Shown: piece after piece, positions 21,907-33,364 of the stretch
Numbering within the stretch: position 1 is the first letter of the stretch
Layout: every line of letters starts with the position of its first letter
Assembly: GCA_033239525.1 (NCBI GenBank)
Contig: BSYO01000020.1
Coordinates: forward strand, 7,994,656-8,058,655
Length of the DNA: 64,000 bases
Direction of reading: 5' to 3'
Source: Nepenthes gracilis
Lineage: Eukaryota > Streptophyta > Magnoliopsida > Caryophyllales > Nepenthaceae
The notes under the pieces: model-generated
Told to the model about the DNA's origin: nothing
What the model saw: the letters and a program-made list of their open reading frames with translations, nothing else
Database searches by the model: none
Position numbers and translations under genes: made by a program

Positions 21907-23233
21907 GCAAGAGTACTCACCCCTGTTTTAAGTTCATATTTATGCATGTTTACAATGCTAGTATATCTGATATTTTTATGAACTTATATTTCAGTATGTA
22001 TGATATTTGTTCTGTTCCTTTGATTTAATGATATTCATGATGTTCGATTTTGTTCTGCTTAAAGTCTAATTATTTGTCGATTTGTATGAACTTTGATAAT
22101 TGTATGTTTAAAGAAAAAAAACTCCGCCACTTGAAAAAGAATTCCACCTTATTAGAAGAACTCTGCCTTATTAAGAAAAGAACTCCGCCTTATTAAAAGA
22201 ACTCTGCCTCTTGAAAAAGAACTCTGCCTTATTAAAAGAACTCCGCCTTTTGAAAAAGAACTCTGCCTTATTAAGAAAAGAACTCTGCCTTTTGAAAAAG
22301 AACTCCGACTTTCAATAAAAAGAACTCTGGCCTTTGTTGGAAAGAAACTTCGAATTTGGAACTTCGGCTTTTGTTGAAAAAAAACTCTGGCTTTTGAGAA
22401 AGAACTCCAGCTTTCAGTAAAAAGGACTCCGGCTTTTCAAGAAAGGAACTACGGCTTTTAAAGAAAGGAACTACGGCTTTCAAGAAAAGAACTCAAGCTT
22501 TTGAACTTCGGCTTTCAGTAAAAAAAAGAACTCCGGCTTTTGTTGAAAAAGAACTCCAACTTTTAAACTCCAGTTTTTCTTGTTGAAAAGACCTTCGGTT
22601 TTAAAGAAAAATGGACTCCGGCTTCTAAGAAAAGAATTTCGGCTTTAAGATGATACGGACTTCAACTGATGAAGTTAAGAACAAGGAAAATGTATGTAAT
22701 CCGGACAGCAAGTGGAACTTTACGACTTTCGACTTTCAAACTATGATAGATGGCCATTAAAAGACATGAACTAAGAACCGAGTATCCATTAAACTTACTG
22801 TTAAAGATGGATGAAGGATATTGGAGTGACACTCGAGGACTACCTCCTGGGCCACGGGGGGAGACTTTTGGTGGCATAAGACTTTTGGACTACGGCCCCG
22901 TATGCTGGGTTAAAGGCACTACCTCCCGCCTCGGGGAGCATGATGAGAGGATATGGCCTTAGGTTGTGGGGTAATGCACAACCCTTCCTCAATGTTGTCC
23001 GCTCCCATCCGGTCCCTAAAGATGATAAGAATTTTGAATGGTTTTATGAATCTTCTGAAGACAAGATAATAAGAATTAGAACAAGGAAATTCTGAACTAT
23101 TACACGGTGATTTTTTATAATAAAGTTATGATATAATGCCTTACTTTGATCTGTTTATATATATATATATGTTTATGTTTTCTGCATGTGAGTATCTCGC
23201 TGGGCTTTGTGGCTCACTCTTGCCAAATTTCAG
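21907..23233 (+). other. Putative LTR-internal intron (GC-AG), A 3' LTR
   Basis: It has the same boundaries as in the 5' LTR: CCAG|GCAAGAG and ATTTCAG|ATGACG. Length 1327 bp. Confidence 0.42.
22110..22660 (+). repeat. AAAGAACTCCGCC minisatellite, A 3' LTR
   Basis: It is the counterpart of the 15140-15680 array, with units gained and lost relative to it. Confidence 0.88.
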
Positions 23234-23688
23234 ATGACGAGAAGCTTATGGAGGACGAAGTTGAGCAGAATCATATGAAGTAGCTAGACGGCATAGCTGG
23301 CCGGAGTTGGTCAGTGAGAACTTGATTTATTTCTTTTGATGTTTTGAGAAAAACTTGTAGAACAGTTGCACTGTATAAGAGTTGGTGGATGTTAGCATGT
23401 TTCCGTGATTACTTATTGGATAAATGAAAATGATAATTCTAGTAAGCATCTCAGGGCTTTCAAGTCCGTCTAACCTTAGCACTGGCCGGCCATGTATGAA
23501 ATCAAAACTTGAAGGCCAGCTCATGTAGTTCGGCCTCAAGCAATCCTGTGTATAAAAGAAAGTTTTATTATTATGAAAGAAAAGAAAAAATTTTTATGTC
23601 CACCTAATTTTACCTATTAATTTATTTTAAGGCAAGGATTTAGGTTTGACGGCGGCTTTACGCGGTGGAATAAGGTCGGACTGTCACA

Positions 23689-24468
23689 ACTCAAGCGCCA
23701 ACCCAAGCGCCATTTTACGAGAGGGAGTGCTCGAGGACTGCTCGAGCGCTAGTCCTCGGGTGAGTCATGTGCCTGCTTTCCTTCGGTTTTGAAAAGGGGA
23801 TTTTGGTGAGGGTAGAGGTAGAATGCGACAACAGCACGAAGGGGAGGAGGAAAGAGAAGGAAAGGGGGAAATTCCGCCGTTCCACTCTGATTCGGGTGAA
23901 AATAACGGTAAATCAAGCTCAGGCAAGTGTACTCTGGACGTTATATATTGTTTTTACAGTGTTTTAATATCTCTAAAATTATATTAATGCTCTAAAACCT
24001 TGTTTCTACAGGTTCAGTATAAATAAAGTGTATTTCTGTAAATTGTTCGGATAGATTTTATGTTTATTTGCATGTGTGACAGTATATAGCTTCGATTTTA
24101 TCAAAAATCATGTATTTGGTACTCGATTTATGTCCAAAAGATTGACCGAAACCCTAGATACGAAAATTAAAGATTTGGTACTTTAAATGTATAATTTCGG
24201 ATATGTAAAAGTTGTCTTGTAAAAGAATACTGTCCACATTTCGAATTACATCAAAATAATTTACACGAAACCGTACTGATAGTTACTATGAAATTACTGA
24301 AGCATATTGAAGAGTTAACAGTGAGATTTTGACTAATTTTCTGAAGAATGATAGATTATAAGCTTCTGATACTGTTAATTAGGACTCGGGATTGATACAC
24401 GGTCATGTGAGGTTCTTCGGCATGCCTTAGGACATTACGGTGGTAATTGGGGATAACTCCGTCCATGG
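23689..24468 (+). mobile_element. B 3' LTR, second segment
   Basis: It continues the B LTR after element A and matches about 8340-9030. A donor-like CAG|GCAAGTGTACTC is at 23923. The partner acceptor is at 27398 beyond an inverted insertion. The segment starts with AGCGCC-rich DNA. Confidence 0.82.
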
Positions 24469-26759
24469 AGTAAGACTTCTGTAGAGTTTAGGACCAAAAT
24501 ATAAAGTAAGACTTCTGTAGAAATTTCAGCAGAGTCTCATTTGTAATTGGATGAAAACCCAAAAGTACAACCTGTATAGAACCTGTATAACCAACCAGTA
24601 CGAGCACACAACTATCAATTTATACCAAAATTCTTCCTACAACACACATACACAGGATCACAGATTCCATCCATGACATTAATCTATAAAACCATCAACT
24701 ATACTAGCAGTTCATAAATGAGATGTCATCTAGGACCTATACATAATGTCCAAAATATAGAGCGGAAGCTGAACTATTAACCTGCAGAAGCATAGTTTTC
24801 CTTTTTACTATCACATACATCACATGTATTTCTATACAAAATCCACATATACATGAATATCCATAGGTATAGAATCCACATATAAAATCACATGTCCAGT
24901 CAAGTCTTTACATCCCACTGGTTCTCCCAAAATAGTTTGAAATGCTTCAGATCCTCAAAAGTCTTCAGGAAATGCTTTTAGTCACTCTTTCTTGTTGGGC
25001 ACTAGTCTACAGTCTCATATGGAAGGTGAAAAACAATAAAATAGTGAGCCGGGCCCAGCAAGGTACATGTAGTTATGCAGTAAAACAGTTATGCAGAACA
25101 GTCATGAAACTATGCAAAAATAGAACGGTTATACGGAATATAACCTAGAAAACATAGAAAGCATAATTTGACGACATTAAACTCAAAAATCAAAAATCAA
25201 AATCAGTAAACAGTATAATTCAAAAAGCATAATTAGTAGCTTCTCTTTTATATCAGTACAGAATAGTGATCAGTACAGAACAGTAATCAGTACAGTAATA
25301 ATAGTACAGAAAAGTAGTAACAGAATAGAGTGGTAAAAGACCCTGCCAGTATCCCTACTAGCTGAGGGGGCGAATGATTGATGATAGATTGTGTACGTTT
25401 CCTCATAATCCAAGGCTATAAACAGTAACAGAACATCCCATCTCATGGGATTGGTACGGTTGTGCCACCCGAAGGTAGGACAGAAACAGAACTTTCCTCC
25501 TGACTGTAATGCCCTGAAGAAGAGCAGACCACATATAATTCTATAGACAGAGTTATCCTCGATCATTACCGTAAAGTTCTAAGGCATGCCGGAGAACCTA
25601 ACCTGACTGTAATCAGTCCTAGGTCCTAAATAACAGTATCAGAAATAACCTCTTTATTGAAATCCCTCTTTCATAATCAGAGTTTCACAATTTTGTTTCA
25701 GTTAACTTCAGAACGTTCAGACATTCAGTAACGGTCTAAAAACCTTTCAGTTTTGCTTCAGAAGTGCATGGAAATTTATCAGTATAAGTCCGTGCAAAAT
25801 TTTCAAACACAAATTATACCAGGAGCTTCATTTCAGTGCCAATTAACTTTTATATAACAGGAGCTATGGTTAAAAATTATTAAAACCCCTTCATTTTCGT
25901 ACCTAGGGCTTCGTCAAAACTTTCGGACTCAAAACGAACACTAAACATGTGTTTATTCATGAAATTAATGCCATAAATCTAAACACATATACTAAAGCAT
26001 ACAATTTAACCAAAAATCCCTAATATTTTCGAGTTAGGGTTTCATCACATGCTTCTGGAATCAAATCAAACACTAATCACATGCTTGTTCATGAAATCGA
26101 AGCCAAATCTTAAATAAACATGAGTAAACACAAAATCTAACCGAACAATCGAGGGAAACATGCTTCATTTATTTTAAACATGCAACAATAAAGATTTAGA
26201 GCATTTTCATCAATTTTGAAGCAAGAAAAAATGGTAAAAACGAAAAACAAAGTCCGAAGTACACTTGCCTGAGCCCGATCTACCATTATTTTTACCCAGA
26301 GTAGATCGGAATGAGTGATTTCCTCTTTTTCCTCTTTTCTTCTCCCTCTTCATTCGTGTCTCAGCTACTCTACTTTTTCATCTTCTCCCCTTCTATTTAT
26401 AACTAAAACGGAATTAAAACGTGGGCAAAAGTAGGGACCGCGCTCGAGCGCGTGTCGAGCGTGCTACATTCTGCCAGTGCTCACCTCGAGTGCCCAACAA
26501 GCGTGCGGAGAGCATGGGGTTTTTGCCCAGGCCTCGCTCAAGCGTGCCTGGCACATGGCCAGTGGCTAGGTACTGGATTTTTGCGCTCGCTACCGCGCCT
26601 CGGGCACATGGTAGGCACAATTTTGCTGCTTGCTGAACTCGGGTATTTTTTCAACTTTTTTCTTTCAACCCTCATTTTTCAATGCATACTTGGCCTCTTA
26701 ATGATTATCATCATTTTAATTACTCCCAATTATCATGTTTTTGGTTACAAGGCCTCACA
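24469..26759 (-). mobile_element. Inverted LTR inside B 3' LTR, 3'-truncated
   Basis: The right end is CCTCACA (LTR start TGTGAGG on the minus strand). The TATA box is at 26394-26401 on the minus strand. The donor-like site is at 26268. The acceptor-like site near 25020 reads CCAT|ATGAG, so its AG has been lost. The left end lacks the usual ATTCCGTCACA and instead shows a 17-bp direct repeat (24469-24485 and 24505-24521), typical of a deletion with filler DNA. Confidence 0.78.
26394..26401 (-). promoter_or_regulatory. TATA box of the inverted LTR
   Basis: TATAAATA on the minus strand lies 133 bp before the donor-like site and just downstream of a CpG-rich CTCGAGCG block (about 26430-26610). 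Confidence 0.6.
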
Positions 26760-28017
26760 GTCTGCCTTTCCTTAGGGTGTTACTGGTACTGATTCTAGAG
26801 GGTTATAAATCATCCATTGTCTTTAAATTGTGTGCCCAAAAACACAATCGGTCCCTATTATCGTCACCATTCCAAGCCTTGGATTGTGTGGCAGAAACAC
26901 AATCTATTTCCAATTATTTGCCTCCTTGGCTAGTAGAGTACGCTAGTTGGGTCCCAAGGATATCAAATTGGAATTTCTGAAGAAGCAAGTGAGATTTGGA
27001 ATAGTTTTATGAACCCCGATGAATGTTTAAATAGAATCATACTTTATTCTTATTTTCATGAACTGCTTCTATTCTTCTGCTCTGATTTTAACGTGGTTTT
27101 CTATCCTAGTCTAATTATGTTTTTGCCTAAAAGTACGATTTATGATTGTCGAGACCTGTTCATGTTGAATTATACTTTTCTCATGCTTTTTGTATATGTT
27201 CTTATTCTTTGACAGTTTCTAGGATATTCTGTATTTATGGTCAGCTAATGTTTTCATAATCACTGTCATAATACATTTATACTTTATATGCCCTTGTATC
27301 TGTTTTATATGCACTTATGTTTTGTATGAAAGTATTATATTTTGCATGTTTTAGTACCTTGTTGGGTTTTGACTCACTGTTTTGTTTCCCCCATCTAGAT
27401 AAGGCTATAGGGACGATACCGGATGATCAGGTATAGTTAGAGATTAGCAAGGAAAGTTCTGGAGACTCCGTGAAGCCTCAAAGATTATCTTGAAGTATTT
27501 TGGAAACTCTGATAGTTTTGTATGTTCCATAAAGTTTTTCTAAAGAAAATTACATATACATAATTGTAGCATGTTTTGTAAACTATTAGAACTATATTTA
27601 TGCTTCCGCAGATTATATCTTGGGCATAGTTACTTCCGCTATATGTTTTCTGGATTTGTATAGGTCTTAGATGACATCTCTCATCTGAATTCGGATATAG
27701 TAGATAGGATGGTTGATCTAAAACTATGGATGGCATTTGAGATCCTGTAGACGCTTGTTTTAGGAAAATTGTGGTATTTTAGATAGTTATGTGCTTGTAC
27801 TGGTTCTGCTTTTACGTTATGGTCATAAGTTTGAGGTTTGGCTAATAAGTATGCTCTATACAGGTGTAAATAAGTAGGTGGTATTTTTAGTTTCAGTCTA
27901 GTTATAGAAGAGACTCTATCTAAATTTTTGTATGAGTTAAATGGTTTAAATTTATGGATTCTATTTTGTATCTGTTTGACGGAAGGTCCTATGAGAATTA
28001 GGATTCATTCCGTCACA
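26760..28017 (+). mobile_element. B 3' LTR, last segment
   Basis: It resumes at TCTGCC(T)TTCCT, as in 9050, and ends ATTCCGTCACA. It has a hairpin-like ATTGTGT/ACACAAT pair near 26829 and a GATTGTGT/ACACAATC pair near 26878. The target duplication CCCAC follows at 28018. Confidence 0.85.
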
Positions 28018-28022
28018 CCCAC
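28018..28022. repeat. Target-site duplication of element B, right copy
   Basis: CCCAC is identical to 5972-5976. Confidence 0.85.
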
Positions 28023-29343
28023 ACTTTTACTGCGCTACTCTAATTGATCATTTATTTATACAATAAAATCAACTTATAATTCTTATCCATTGATTCATAT
28101 CAGACACCTAGGTTACACAGTAACTATAAACCTAAGAAAGTTCCAAAGATATCGATATATCTAAGGCAAAACCCATAGTCCTTATATTACAATCAACTTA
28201 GGATACACAATTGAAGCAATTATCCCAAAAATTTCAGTACAACCTCAAGTTACTACTGAAACCTCAAAACTCAAATATTTAGCAGCTCATCATCTCGTTG
28301 GCTTACAAGCCAACTTATTCAATCCGATCGTATCATCCAAATTCATGGAAAATAGACTATCCTCGTAAGCTAATCCACAATTATCAAATTACCAAAAATC
28401 TTTGCCATTCTAACAAACCCGAAGCAAAACCACATGGACTTCTTATATCATAATTTCATAATTTCAATACTTCGAATACAATTCTTCTTCCCAAAGTCAT
28501 AAGTAAAGCACCCCATTTGTTCAGATATTGGTACAAGTTCGGGGCCCACCCTTCCACATCTCCTATGAAGCATTGAAGACATACCAATTTTGAAAACTCC
28601 CGACATCAAACTATCGGCATTAATATTCACTTTCCTTAAGTGATACCGAGATTCATCTTCACAGTCCTTAAGTAGAATTGCCTATTTACACTGTCGCATG
28701 ATCATATCCTCTTTATGACACAACTCCTTAAGCCTTTAGGGTCAATTAGACAATAACTATCTCTATAAGTAACATCTATAAATCCTCGAAGTGAAAATCT
28801 TGACCACTGACTCATGATTTGGAGATATTCTGGTCATGGACTTCTCACTTATTTAACCCAAGGGCAACCACTTATATACAATGCAGGAAAATACAATCCT
28901 AAATATTCTTTAAAAGCATCACATTCTACTACAATTCACCTGATCGATCAGGGATCAACCCATATGACATGGTCGACAACCTTAAAAGTTATCCTCACAT
29001 ATCTCATTCTGACAGATACCAATCACTTCCTTGATTCCATGGTTGGCCACCATCACGCGTAGTTCTCCTTCTAGGTGCCATTGTTAATATTCTCTCTGAA
29101 ATAAAAATAATGTAGGTTAGTTCACGATTTGGTCACTAACTAGAACATTGCAAACTTTGTGATTCGACATAATTACTGATCCTAACATCGTTCTAGCCTA
29201 AGATATTTAAATTAGAATAATTAGAACTATTTGATCTAAATCATTCTACGCCTTCATCTACTTATTCAATTTATTTGACTCTAATCTAAGCTTCCGCATA
29301 AGATTTAAATCAAGCCGAAGGTATCTCCATTTCTGATACTAAC
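28023..29343 (-). mobile_element. 5' internal part of minus-strand D-type element, mostly non-coding
   Basis: Joined to 5518-5976 across B it gives an internal region of about 1.8 kb. A primer-like site lies on the minus strand at 29331-29341 (TAGTATCAGAA). A possible gag start is at 29081. No further protein domain is seen, so this is a short non-autonomous derivative. Confidence 0.72.
29007..29081 (-). pseudogene. Vestigial gag-like start
   Basis: On the minus strand, 250 bp after the primer site, a frame reads MAPRRRTTRDGGQP and then stops after about 25 codons. A basic MxPRR start is common in plant gypsy Gag proteins, and the position fits. It may be the only coding remnant of this element, or chance. 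No domain beyond the first residues is visible. Confidence 0.35.
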
Positions 29344-31025
29344 TGTGATGATCCAAAAATTTTAACTAGAAATCAACAAGGCTCCACTTGCATAGCGGCT
29401 ATCAATCCATACATAAACCTATACAATCCACTTGTACAAATATACATAACACAATAACAGCCAACACAGGATCCAAATGATATAATATATTCATGGCTCC
29501 AACGTTATATCTCTAGACATAACGTCGCATCTCTCCGGATAGAGAGATGCCACTAAGTACCTGAATATAAACCATAAATACCTGTGGAAGTATATAAAAT
29601 CATCGATATACAGTAGAAACTAACTAATCAGAATCTCATCAATATACACAATATACATCAACATGTCAATCCAAAACTATACAAGTCTTCCATACATGTA
29701 TACGAAACTATAAACCCAAGAGTACAAAACCTTCTTCCAAATCCTCAGCCTAGACAACTAGGACCTCTACTCCTCATCGGGCATAAGTTTGAACTAATCT
29801 GAAGGCATAGAAATAGCGAGTGAGCTGGATGCTCAGTAAGGAACAAATATAATAAATACAATAAGAGATATACTCAAAATAATGCAAGAAAAGTGAAATA
29901 AGAGCATAATACGTGATGCATAAAAATGAGATATGATTAAATGCACTTCCAGAATACATTTGACTTTTATATCTTATTTCTGATTTCCTTTAGATATAGA
30001 TATTGCATTTAAATTTTTGATTCCTTTTTGTCTACAGAATCTTACAGAAGCAGATACGGTTGACAATATCGATACTGACGAAACAGATAACATATTCAAA
30101 TGATAATACCGGTTCTGATAGAATAGATGACAGATTCAGATGGCAATACTAGTACTGAGGAAATGGACAATGGATTCAGATGGCAATACTGATACTCACG
30201 GAATGGACAACGGATTCAAACGGCAATACCGGTATTGACGGAATAAATAATAAAATCATATTGCAATACTAGCATTGATAGAACGGATAACAAATTTAGA
30301 TAATAATACCGATACTGAGGAATAGATAATAAATTCGGACGATAATACCAGTACTGACGGAACGGATAACAAATTTAGATTGCAATACCGGTACTAATGG
30401 AACAGATGACAAACTCGGATGACAAATATCGGATATCGGATAACAGATTTCAGAGTTTTAATTTCTTATCTTATCTAAAGGGAATTTTCACACTTAATTC
30501 TTATCACTTAGTTCATATTCTCTGAAAAACAGTTCACAATTCTTAACAATTGTGGAGGTCCCTTTTTATACTTTTCATATTTTAATATTTCTGGGATACA
30601 AATACAGATGTTCAGATTCTTGGAAACTGAAGTCTATACATGACTTCAAATACATGCACAAATTAACAAGAAGCTTGTAAAAAATTTAAAAATCCTTACC
30701 ACATTGAGCCAAACATAATTTTAGAGTTTTTGGGCACTAAATCCCTTCATAAACAGTTCACAATATAATTTTTGGAATACACAAAATATTATATATAATT
30801 TACATGTAAATAAACATCAAATAATTAAGGTAAAAACTTTCTCAAGGCTAGAGTTTTAATTATCTAAAGCCAAATCATGCATAACCCCCAAAAAAAACGG
30901 GTGACAATGATGAGGCGTGGATTAGGGTTTTCAACATACACAAAACCGCACAAAACTACCAAATCAGACACCACAATGATAAATAATCATACACAAGACA
31001 TGTGTATCAATTTTTAAAGCCAAAT
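29344..31025 (-). mobile_element. 5' LTR (3' part) of minus-strand D-type element
   Basis: The + strand begins TGTGATGATCC, the reverse of an LTR end, next to the primer site. An acceptor-like GCCTTCAG|ATTAG with upstream GCTCACT is at 29799 (minus strand). The LTR start is missing: at 31026 another minus-strand LTR begins. Confidence 0.72.
30040..30440 (-). repeat. 40-bp minisatellite
   Basis: Units like GATTCAGATGGCAATACTAG with a GGAATGGACAAC half recur about nine times at a spacing of 40-43 bp, with moderate divergence. Confidence 0.85.
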
Positions 31026-33279
31026 TGTGATAGCCCCTAATTCTACCAAAAATTTGGTAGAGTTTCGTCTATAAAATGAACATTCGCCAAATGCAAAACA
31101 TATATAAAACCCTATACAATAACCACCACACACATATAACACATACATAGGATCCCAAGTGCCACCAAATACACGATGTGTGGCACTGATGTCATAACTT
31201 TGGGTATGATCCCAGTATAAAAAAGATGCCACTAGGTAAACAAATACAACCATAAAAACTTACGGAAGCTACTACATCCATTATATATAGCAAAAACTAA
31301 ACTATACAACCATCATCATCATTATTACACATATACGACCATAAGTATCAAAATAATTTATATAAATTTTCTGTTAATACACAAGTCATGAAGCTAAGCC
31401 CAAAAGTCTCTCCACATCATGTCCAGCTGCCTATCCAATGCCTACAGCCTACTCGGACTTGTCAGGCATAAGAGCGTGCTCATCTGGAAGGAAGAAGAAG
31501 TAAAGGTGAGCTAACAGTTTAACAAATGCATCATAAATAAATAATAAATAATATATAATCAAATGAAACAGTAATGAGATGGGAGCAATATATATACAAA
31601 TATAATAGGACATGAGAGGGAAGTGATGTGTAAGGATGCATGATGATATGAAACATATTTCTATGCACTCTTATGATTACGTTAATCTTTGCAGATCAAG
31701 GTCGGTAAATCTTACTAGCTAAAGGTGCGGGGGGAAGAAGGAAAGGGTCATGACATCCATATGGCCTAAGGGCGTAAGCTCCTAATATTGACCCAGAGGC
31801 AGGCCATCTACATATCATGCCTATAGATAGGTCATACACATATGCCCCCATGTCTCTTGGGACCCAGAGGTAGTTATTGTCCTTCTATAATAATATCATA
31901 AGGCTTGCAAAGAGTATCACTCGCTACAATATATGGTCAGGATAATCCTTGAGTATCCACTATCATACCAATAGCATGCCAAGGGGTATTACCTTTCAAA
32001 ATATGAATATGTGGTCCTAGTTTTATGATTTCTTATTCTTTTGAGGGAAGGTCTACCATATTTCTTTCATCACAATTTCATCTATCTGAGAGAACAATTC
32101 AATCATGTAACAAATTGTGGGTTTTCCTTCGAATACTTGTACAATCTTTATCTTTCTTTTGGATTTAAGTCTTCTCATGACTTAATTAGTATGTATGGAC
32201 ATCATTATGTATAGGAAAGATCAGAAATTCTTACCACTGAGAGGCAATTATAACTTTAGAGGCTTCTGGACCACATTTCCTTCACAAACGGAACACAAGC
32301 ATATTTTTTTGGAGCTTACAATTAAACACATGCAATTAAATATAGATTTCATAACAATTACATAGGGTGGAATCATGCAAACTTAATAATTGTCTTGGAT
32401 GAATAGTGTTAGGAAAGATTTAGAGCTTCAGGACGTGTCAAACGGGTCAATCTTGGGAAATCAAACGCCCAACTGATATATATAAATAATTAGGACATGG
32501 GTAATACATAATTAAGGACAATTTATACAAAGGGGAATTGGAAGGGAGACGGGAGCTGGGCACAGGACGGGTTTTGCTGAAGCGAAATCCGTTCGAAACA
32601 TGGGGGAAACGGACACCAAACCACCAATAATCTACGTAAGAGTCATGGGTTCCATGTTTTACATGATTAGGGTGGGTATCGAAACAAAAATACCAAAGAG
32701 AAAATGAATAAAAACTAAAAGAGAGAATAAAAAAGGTATGGGAGCACTTACCTTGACTCGATCTATGATTTTCCAACTAGTTCAAAGTTGGAATCAAACC
32801 CGAGAGCCTCCATTTCCTTCTATTTTCCTTTGCTTGGTCTCTCTCCTACGTGGCTCCCTCTCTTTGCGCACGCAACCGCCAGCGCTCAACCTCACCGTGA
32901 CAACCGGCCACCGCTGCACACAACCCTCGCCGGCCACCACCGACAACCTACGTGCCACCTTCTTCCCCGCAAAACCCTCCTCTCTCTCCTCTTTTCTTCC
33001 CACCCGAAACCCACCCCCTCTCTACTTCCTCCGATTCCCTTCTTTCTCCCTTCTATTGTTATTGTTATTATTATATTTATATATATATATATAATATTTT
33101 TTATTCAAAAACTAAAATCTATACTTAGACAACTGAACAGGTGCATCTCGGATGCCGGTCCAACAAGTCCAAATATCCTCCAAAATTTCATAATATCTAA
33201 TTAGTTTTTACCACATCTAAATTACTAAAATAATAAAAAATAATCTCAATTAATTAGGATAAAAATCTGGGATATTACA
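31026..33279 (-). mobile_element. Minus-strand D-type LTR (LTR2), 2.25 kb
   Basis: On the minus strand it starts TGTAATATCCC at 33279, next to a polypurine tract (33280-33292), and ends GGGGCTATCACA at 31026. It is therefore the 3' LTR of a minus-strand element whose internal region has been cut by D. It contains a pyrimidine-rich block, a (TTA/TA)n microsatellite at about 33055-33100, a perfect donor AAG|GTAAGT at 32751 and an acceptor CCAG|ATGAGC at 31484. The frames at 32738-33204 are leader sequence, not genes. Confidence 0.78.
31484..32751 (-). other. Putative LTR-internal intron (GT-AG), LTR2
   Basis: CAAG|GTAAGTGCTCCC begins it on the minus strand. GCTCACC, TTCTTCCTTCCAG|ATGAG ends it. 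Length 1268 bp. Confidence 0.45.
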
Positions 33280-33364
33280 TTCTCCTCCACTTATGAAAAT
33301 TTCATTTTTGAAATTTAACGAATCTCAAAATTTAACAATAGGAGGATAGTCCTTCAAGATTTCA
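33280..33364 (-). mobile_element. 3' internal remnant of the LTR2 element
   Basis: The minus strand shows AAGTGGAGGAGAA (polypurine tract) and text similar to 5540-5600. Element D interrupts it at 33365. Confidence 0.65.

Larger units (their letters stand above)
14469..23688 (+). mobile_element. Element A: full-length Tekay/Del-like gypsy element, coding region broken
   Basis: Two LTRs (14469-16711 and 21362-23688) flank a primer site, gag, protease, RT-RNase H, integrase and a polypurine tract in standard gypsy order. It lies inside the 3' LTR of B, whose sequence resumes at 23689. The flanking five bases are GCTCG on the left and ACTCA on the right, an imperfect duplication with G-to-A changes. 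Large parts of the LTRs are nearly identical, yet the polyprotein has many stops and frameshifts. Confidence 0.9.
21362..23688 (+). mobile_element. A 3' LTR
   Basis: It is 2327 bp, from TGTAATGGCC to GGACTGTCACA. In about 240 bp compared by eye (16021-16260 against 22994-23238) it is almost identical to the 5' LTR. The first 230 bp and the CTCCG array differ much more, including repeat number. Confidence 0.92.
5977..28017 (+). mobile_element. Element B: complete LARD-like retrotransposon, heavily nested
   Basis: It has TG...CA ends, a perfect CCCAC duplication, an initiator tRNA-Met-like primer site at 10300 and a polypurine tract at 14206. Its own parts are: 5' LTR 5977-6204 and about 8231-10297; internal region 10298-14218; 3' LTR 14219-14468, 23689 to about 24468, and 26760-28017. 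Inserted into it are an inverted LTR in each LTR and element A in the 3' LTR. In a stretch of about 200 bp compared by eye (9301 against 27018) the two LTRs differ at roughly one base in ten, mostly transitions, so B is clearly older than A. Confidence 0.85.

Noticed and set aside
32738..33204. Overlapping frames of 118 and 138 codons
   Set aside because: They lie on the strand opposite to LTR2 in a CT-rich leader and microsatellite; composition explains them.
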